Origin: Gnetum montanum
Taxonomy: Eukaryota; Streptophyta; Gnetopsida; Gnetales; Gnetaceae
Assembly: GCA_015680685.1 (NCBI GenBank)
Contig: MNCI01004529.1
Coordinates: forward strand, 96,852 to 137,633
DNA length: 40,782 nt
Reading direction: 5' to 3'
Positions within the stretch are counted from its first letter, which is position 1. Every line of letters begins with the position of its first letter. The position numbers and the translations under genes were made by a program. Shown piece after piece: positions 34,201 to 40,782 of this stretch. The notes beneath the pieces are model-generated. The model searched no databases. It saw only the letters and a list, made by a program, of their open reading frames with translations, and was not told where the DNA came from.

Positions 34201-36363
34201 TATTGGTCATGTACCTAGTAATTAGGCCAGATGCTTGAGGCAAATGAATCTTCACAATGACCCTGGCTACATCTATGGACAAGTGTGACCATAGCGTCAC
34301 ACTAAAGTTCCTAAGGAGGTAGGCAAGGAAGTCCCTTGTCCCAAGCTAGAACCACAACAAGAGCTTCCCAAGAGGCATGTCATGTGGTGGAGTATTGGCC
34401 CTGGGATGACCAATGTAGTACAAAATACTAACTAGCTCCACTATGATGAGGATAGGCCTCAAGAAGACTATGTATGAAACAAAACAAAAACATTATGACC
34501 AATTAGAATTTCTTAATAGGTTACGAAAACATCCTAGTCGAAGGTAAAATTAGCCTATGTAAAAAGCACTAAGGTGTTTATCTAAATTGGCTTAAGGAAT
34601 TCCACAAAAAGGCATTATTACAACCTTTCAAAGCAAAAATAGTATGGCCTATTAGAGTTACTTAGCAAATTTAGACTAAACATCTAATTAGAGGTGAAAT
34701 TAGCCTTTGTAAAAAGCTCTAAGGTGTTTATCTAAATCAATCTAAGTAATTCCATAAGAAAAAATTATTACAACTTTGCATAACCTTACATCATGACCAA
34801 TTGGAATTTATTAACAAATTTAGATAAAACTTCCTAAGTTAGAGGTGAAATTAGGTTTTGTAAAAAGTTCTTTGATGTTTACCTAAACTAGCCTGAGAAA
34901 TTCCATAAAAGCATTACTACCATATTTTATAGCCTTCATAGCCAAAATTTCATAGCCCAAAACTAGGTCTTAGTCTAAATTATACATGAATTTATAAAAA
35001 GGCATCTAGATTATGCATAAATTTTTTTTTAAAAACCAAGCGTAAGTTTAGAAAAAAACCATCTAAATTATGCAAAACATGCATAATTTTGGAAAAAACA
35101 TTTAAACTATGCACAAATTTAGAAAAAGAATGATAAATTTAGAAAAATCCATGTAGCCATAGTAAAAGCTTATTTAAAATAGAAAAAGCTTTTACTCTTC
35201 TAGAAAAAGAAAAATTAAGCATATCAACAACTTCTATTTTGGGTAATGTACTACAACTGTGAGTTTTGCCTTAATTCACATAGCCATGGCAAAAATTCAT
35301 AAGAAATTTGTTTGGGCTCCAAATGGAGTGATTATACCACCATTTGAAAGCTTAAATCAATCCCTATGCAGCCATGCTTAGAAATTTTGAAACATTTTCT
35401 ATCTATGTAGGAAAAATTTGTGAATTTGGACAATAATCCAAAAAATGACACAAGCATCCTTCTTGCACATGTTTAGTGAAAAATTCATAAAAAATTTGTT
35501 GTCAGTCCAATCGGAGTGATTCCACTCCATTGGAAAGCTAAAGGTAAAGCCTATGTAGCCATCACTACAAAATAGGAAAAAAATTTACCTTTTTCTTATA
35601 AAAAGTTTACAAATCTACATGAAATTACAAAAGCCACACAAACAACCTAACTGCACAACATTAGGAAAATAGTGATAACTTCCTCATTTCAAAGTCAAAT
35701 TAAACAAGACCACAACCATTAGAAACCTTAAATGAAGGGCTATAAATCCATAGCCTTTAATTTTTCAAATGTGTAGCTATTTTATAGAATAAAAATACAC
35801 ATCTTTGCTTCCTTTTTCATAGCAAAGCTTCAAAAATCTCAAAGCCTAAATTTCATATGGTCATTAAGACAATCGAAATAGCCAAAACCACTGAAACCCA
35901 TTTGAATTCACACCAAAATAATGGCATAGGTTGTCAAATTTTAATTTAAGCAAATACTGAGGCCTAGATATTTAAAAAATGACCACACCCAAAAATTTTG
36001 GAAAAAAAAGCATGAAATAGCAAGCCCTATTTTCAAAATCAAATCTACAAAAGCTAATGCGATGAAACAACTATAGATTTTCATGGAAGTAGCCAAAATA
36101 AGAGATGTGATTTCATCAAAATTATATTTTAATTTATCTACTAAAGTAGATCTGAAAAAATGGTCTCAAAATCTAGCAAGCAAAAAACGAAAGAAATCAC
36201 AAAAAGTAAAGGCAAAAATAGGTAGAATTGCCTACCTTGGAGAAATGATGGATGGGGCCTAAATAGAGATAATCCTAGTAACCTTTGAAAACTCTATGGA
36301 ATGATCATCCATCCTTTGGATCGTGGGATTCTTACTCTTTTCCCCTTGCTGCTTGGATGCCAT
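31259..36363 (-). pseudogene. Antisense multi-exon gene of unknown function inside element C1
   Basis: Proposed exons on the minus strand: 36,363-36,236 (M-A-S-K-Q-Q-G start), 34,457-34,026, 33,947-33,686, 33,574-32,908 and 32,728-32,581. Then follow two exons in an apparently inverted block (32,295-32,478 and 32,566-32,579, plus strand), continuing at 32,215 to about 31,440, and a last exon 31,335-31,259 with stop. Donors such as CCAAG|GTAGGC and acceptors such as TTCTTGCAG and TTCGTAG are clean, and most joins keep phase; the join at 34,026/33,947 is one base off. The product would have a globular N-terminal half (H-E-W-L-K-G, W-L-G-A-N-M-G-Y-F, W-A-T-T-L-A-T-R-L-R), a basic Lys/Arg stretch, an acidic Glu run and a likely coiled coil. 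About a dozen stops, explicable by single C/G transitions, make it a pseudogene. I do not recognise the family. Confidence 0.6.
32217..32579 (+). other. 363-bp block flanked by single Ns, apparently inverted
   Basis: On the plus strand it holds acceptor TTAG (32,291-32,294), an exon (32,295-32,478) ending in an acidic run, donor G|GTATG, an 87-bp intron with a CTAAC branch-like motif, acceptor TTACAG (to 32,565) and 14 nt of the next exon. That exon continues in phase through the N at 32,580 into the reverse complement of 32,215 downward. Confidence 0.7.
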
Positions 36364-36799
36364 GGTAGGCTCAACATTGAGGAAGATGGAAATTAGTAAA
36401 AGAGAGGAGTTCTATGCTAGCTGTAGGGAATATGGGAGGCTTACACACTAAAGATTGGTTGTTTCTATCATAAGAATATCTGCCAGAGCTATCCTCCAAT
36501 GCGTTTTTGCCATAGAATGATAATTATGATCAAAAATTACAAAACTTAACATATAAAACCCATCTAAACCCAAAACAAACCCCTCCCTGCCAATTCCATG
36601 CACCATAACTACAAGTGCACTAAAGAAAAAGTGGGGAAAGTCTAGTTCATGTTCATTTTGGATGGGAAAAAACTTCGCTTTTGAAAATTTTAAATCTTTG
36701 GATTATGACCATCACCCTACACCTTTACTTTTGACCAAAACTTGTATCAACACTAAGATTTTTAACAATGTTAACACTTAAAACATTATGGCAACCTTA

Positions 36800-37963
36800 C
36801 CCCCATGCATCCATGCTAGGAATACCATGCCCAACATGGAAAAATTCTTATCACTTTACAAATTCATTAGAATTTCAAATATCTTTCTATTTTTCGTAAC
36901 CCAAACCTGCCTTTTTAACCCTAGGTTTTCAAAATTGGACAAAACATGAGCAAGGCTAAGCACCATGGATTTCCATGCTAGGGAAGCAGTACCCAACATG
37001 GAAGAAGGTGGTAACACTTAATCTTTCTTCCTAATACTCATCTAGCACAAGTTTGACCTCAAAGTAAACCCCACATGACCTAGAACCCCTCCAAGCATCT
37101 CTGGTAGCCTTGGAATCCCACCAAACCTAGTCAAAACTAGTCGAAATCTAGCATTCAGTTTTTTCCATGCTAGGGGAAGCTTCTTCCACATTGAGCCTCT
37201 CACCCTCATCATGGATAGATGGGGGAAGCAAAAACTGACCTAAATTGATGACCTAATGACCATTTCTTGATGCTTAGTGACCCTTAGGCCCTACCCAAAT
37301 CCTTTGGAGCTTCTAAAAGCTCAAAAAGTGGGCAAAATTGCACAAAACTATTATCCCACTCTCATCTGTGTTGGGGCCACCATTCCCAATGTGGAAGAAA
37401 GGGAGGAGATTGTGTGGGGCACTTAAGCCTTGAAACTATCGAATCTTAACACCCAACATTGACCATCAACATTGGTAATCCCAAAGGTTGACATGCATGG
37501 TCGATCAACTGTTGATTTGGACACAATCTAACTTTCTTCATTGAGAGGGACCTCTTTCATGCTAAGCCTTTCACCCTTAACAAAAAATGGGAAAGCCTAA
37601 AAACCCTCTCACAACTCGCAAAATGACTAGATCTTGACCTTAGGCACTGATGGTCAACACCGGCAACCTTGTGAGAACTCATGCATGGCCAGATCAATCA
37701 AAAATGAATGAAGAAGCTTTTCCCTGAATTTTCCACACTAAGCATAGAAGCCCTAGCATGGAAAAATGGGGGGAGCCCAAAAAATTCCTTATGACCCTTG
37801 AAACAATTAAATTTCAACATTAGATGGCATTAGTTGATACTAGCAACCTTAGGGGCCTGTATGCATACCTAAAACCAACTAAAAATTATCAAAAATATTT
37901 CCCCACAATTTTCCACATTGAGCATGGACACCTTAATGTGGAAAAAGGGGGGGGGGGGGGGGG

Positions 37964-38007
<44 letters not shown>

Positions 38008-39900
38008 GTCCAAAAACTACTCATCAACCTTCAAGACATCCAAATTTTGACACCAAGCATTGACCATCGTTGCTAGAAACCTTAGAAGCCTACATGCATG
38101 TTCAAAAGTAAAAAAAAAAAGGTTATGAAAAAGCTTTTCCCCAATTTTCCACACTCAGCATAGAATCCCTAGCATGGAAAAATGTGTAGAAGTCCAAAAA
38201 CCACTCATCAACCTTCAAGATAGCCAAATTTTAACACTAGGCATTAATCATAAACATGAGCAACCTTGTGAATGCACATGCATGACTAAAAGTGATCATA
38301 AAGCACCAAAAAGCTTTCCCCCTAGTTTTTCACACTCAACATGGAAGCTCCAACATGGAAAAAGGGGGGAAAGTCCAAAAAAACTCATTAACCTTCAAAA
38401 AAATAATATTTTGAGACTAGGTGTTAACCATAATCTCTAGTAACCTCAGGGACGTACATGCATGATTGAAAATGATGCAAAAACATAAAAATCTATTATC
38501 CCCCATTTTTCCAAGTTAAGCATACTATCCCTAGCATGGAAAGGAGGGGGAAAGTTCAAAAAACACTTAGAAATACTCAAAACTACCAAAACTTGACACT
38601 AAACCCTAGCCCTTAATCTTGGTAGCCCCAAAAGCTAACATGCACAGCTAATTGAGGTCAATATTGGCCTAAATTTGAGTTTCATGGCTCTTTCACATTA
38701 ATGATCTCTTTTTCCATGCTAGGGGTGGTATCCCTAGTGTGGAAACTCAAGGGAAGACTTTTTTAAGGCTCCTAAACACCTCAGAATAACATCAAATGAC
38801 CTTTCATGCACTCTAGAGCCCTGGCAACAGTCATTAGAGCCCTTAGAATTCACAAAACTAATCCCAGATGGCCAAAAATCCATTCCACCCTTTTTTTCCA
38901 TGATGAGCTCTACATCCCCAATGTGGAAAAAAGGGAGGAACCCAAAAAAACCACTTAGGAATGCTCAAACCTACTAAATTTTTACATGGATCCATAGCCC
39001 TTGATCTCGACAACTCCAAAAGGTAACATTCATAGTCGACTGTGACTCAAATTAGTCTAGATCTAGGATCCTTAATTTGTCCACACTATAGTAACCTCCC
39101 CAACATCAAAATAAAGGTGGGGGTGGAGTTTTTTTCCACTTTTAAAGATAAGTTGGTACTCCCGAAAGCCAAAGATCTACGCTGGAGAAGCCTAGGATCT
39201 CATAGCATCAAGATTTTACTTATTTGACCTCATTTCAATCTCTAAAGCCCATTACTCCCATTATTCCATGATGGAGTAACTCCCGAAATGTGGAAATAGG
39301 GGGAATACCTTAAGTACCCTTAAACTACCTTCAAACAAGCCCAAAATCATCCAGAAACTTGCAGAATTGAAGTTTGTAACCCTAGGGGCCTAGAAACCTC
39401 TAGTCAAAGTGCCTCAAAATCACTCTAAATTCATAAAATAAGTGTCCCCCCTATTTTTTCTGTGCTGAGAATACTGTGGCCAACATGAAAAAATTAGGGG
39501 AGGGGGAGAAGCCATTTCAACACCTATTGACACTCAAAATAGCCTCAAATTGCCTTAGAACAAAATCGAGAGATGCACAAGTTCCAAATATAGACTTGAG
39601 TTGCCTATTTAAAAATATTTGAGCTTATTTTTACTTTGATTTTGGTTCCTCATGCTAAAACCCTTCTTTTTTCTACTGGCCAACATGGAAACAAGGAGGG
39701 AAAGCTTCAAAACCTGCTTTTTGGCCTTTGTAGACCTCCAAAGTGCTCAATTTTGAGGGATATGATCCTTTGCTACCTTGAGAAGGTCCTAGGACCTCAA
39801 TTTTGGACCTTTGATCATCCCAAAACCTATTTTCCTTATTCTCCATACTTAGGGCCCCTATTTCCACACTGAGAACAATGTGGAAGCCTCAAAACACTTG
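36800..39900. repeat. Hairpin array 2: ~185-bp-period tandem repeat with TTTTCCATGCTAGG palindromes
   Basis: About 17 diverged units. The motif TTTTCCA(T/C)(G/A)(C/T)TAGG ... CCTAGCATGGAAAA, usually followed by a G-run, lies near 36,811, 36,972, 37,161, 37,365, 37,548, 37,727, 37,911, 38,147, 38,328, 38,508, 38,711, 38,898, 39,083, 39,265, 39,455, 39,672 and 39,844. The two half-motifs form an inverted repeat (clearest at 38,711-38,745). The same motif occurs in the LTR of this element. Confidence 0.75.
37947..38008. repeat. Poly-G (20) followed by (GA)n
   Basis: Twenty consecutive G at 37,947-37,966, then GA dinucleotides to about 38,008, inside one unit of array 2 where other units have a G-run of 4-7. 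Confidence 0.95.
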
Positions 39901-39929
39901 ATTTTTGGGTCTAAACAACCTAGAAATAT

Positions 39930-40375
39930 CGGTAATTAATGCCTGAACTCACCTAATAGCCTTGTAGCTTCAAAACATGGCTTGCTAGTGCCTAAGACTA
40001 GAAAAAAAAACTACTCATGTTTTTGCCTATATTAACAAATTTTCATCATATATAACCTATTTTGCTTGATTTTTGCCTTATTACGTAATGTTTTGGCTTA
40101 ATTTTGGACTTATGTTGTCTTGGTAACATGGTTGACCTTCTATAGCTTTTATACATCCTTATATGTTCATTGCTTATCTTATTAAAGATCTATTTGGCTT
40201 TGTTTAGCCTTTAAATGGTATCAAATAGTGGGGTTTGACCTTTCTTGACCACCGTTTGACACCTTATGACCATGGCACACTAAGGCCTTAAATTAACACC
40301 ATAGTTCACCGATACTATAAACTGGCATCATAGCTCACTAAGGCCTTAAAATGGAAAAATTGTAACATTTATTGA
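39930..40375 (+). other. Spacer after array 2 in C1
   Basis: AT-rich and non-coding. The part from 40,080 aligns with the reverse complement of 18,300-18,900 in C2. Similarity ends near 40,375. Confidence 0.65.
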
Positions 40376-40384
40376 TAATTGCAG

Positions 40385-40782
40385 CCTTACTCCTTATACG
40401 TGTTGGCGACCATTTGGGACACGACCGCCAATGAGTGTCCTCGAACAGGATTTAGGTGCCTGCTAGTCTCTGGCAACACCAAGGCCCAGATACTTCCAAA
40501 TAAACTCAGTAGTTAATGTGAGCATGTGTGTGTGCTGTTGCGGCGTGCGGTTGTGAGAAATGTAACGATTGCGTTGCGTGTAAACTACAAATGACTTACT
40601 TTAAAGAGATTCAGCCAACTTTGCCAAGTACTGTGAGTTCTTGAAAATTTCCTATTTTGTTCAACTGCCTAGTCTACGCGGTCCTTATAATACCTACTTG
40701 TAACAAATAAAATTTTGCAAAAACATTTGAGCACAACTCCGCAATCTACTCCTAATTTTCCCCAGAGAAAGAGATAGTTCCA
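40385..40782. other. CpG-containing sequence of different composition, unassigned
   Basis: It starts about where similarity to the C2 spacer stops and contains many CpGs (GCGGCGTGCGG and others), unlike the 28 kb to its left. A TGTTGGCGACC at 40,401 could be the start of a younger LTR, and an AATAAA lies at about 40,708. No coding frame is seen. Confidence 0.4.

Larger units (their letters stand above)
24141..40375 (+). mobile_element. Element C1: giant decayed gypsy element with internal cargo, 5' part
   Basis: In order: LTR 24,141-25,753, leader to 26,998, gag, protease (to about 30,630), spacer, antisense multi-exon gene (36,363-31,259), hairpin array 2 (36,800-39,900) and spacer (39,930-40,375). 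The equivalents of the last three and of the LTR are found in C2, where RT follows the spacer. C1's own pol is not in the window; similarity stops at about 40,375. Inserted in the gag of element B. Confidence 0.7.

Noticed and set aside
37824-38063. Plus-strand frame running into poly-G and GA repeats
   Set aside because: Open through low-complexity sequence in an array unit; not a gene.

Overview
This window is nuclear DNA from a large-genome land plant. It has one spliced plant gene, a UDP-glycosyltransferase of 3 exons and about 486 residues, surrounded by old, nested LTR retrotransposons. The long introns, heavy decay of the retroelements and assembly gaps would fit a fern, gymnosperm or other large plant genome. 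I cannot name the species from sequence alone. No bacterial, organellar, rRNA, tRNA or CRISPR features were seen.

Left part (1-11,748). Positions 1-4,745 hold the 5' half of a Ty3/gypsy element (element A, minus strand): a 986-bp LTR with perfect 7-bp inverted termini, a primer-binding site, a nearly open gag region and an aspartic protease; its pol lies beyond base 1. The UDP-glycosyltransferase gene follows at 5,477-9,406 (+), starting 731 bp from the outer edge of the LTR, and then about 2.3 kb of AT-rich intergenic DNA.

Right part (11,749-40,782). This is a nest of three decayed elements. Element C2 (minus, 11,749-22,106) shows, in its own 5'-to-3' order: the start of an antisense gene, a ~185-bp-period hairpin array, a spacer, RT, RNase H, a second (archaeal-type) RNase H, integrase and a 3' LTR. 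Element B (plus, 22,107-24,140), a decayed relative of A, interrupts C2. Element C1 (plus, 24,141 to about 40,375), the same family as C2, is inserted in the gag of B. It shows LTR, leader, gag, protease, a ~5-kb antisense multi-exon gene, a second ~185-bp-period hairpin array and the same spacer.

Overlaying C1 and C2 suggests an unusual architecture. This is a Tat/Ogre-like giant element of roughly 23 kb that carries, between protease and reverse transcriptase, about 10 kb of cargo: an antisense intron-containing gene plus a tandem array of imperfect palindromes. The LTR of each copy carries the same repeat motif as that copy's own internal array. A good splice acceptor stands directly before the pol reading frame, so the cargo may be a giant intron. 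This is inferred from two incomplete, decayed copies.

Assembly cautions: N gaps at 12,863-13,510 and 23,954-24,025 both end at G-runs. A 363-bp block between single Ns at 32,216 and 32,580 appears inverted relative to the gene that crosses it.
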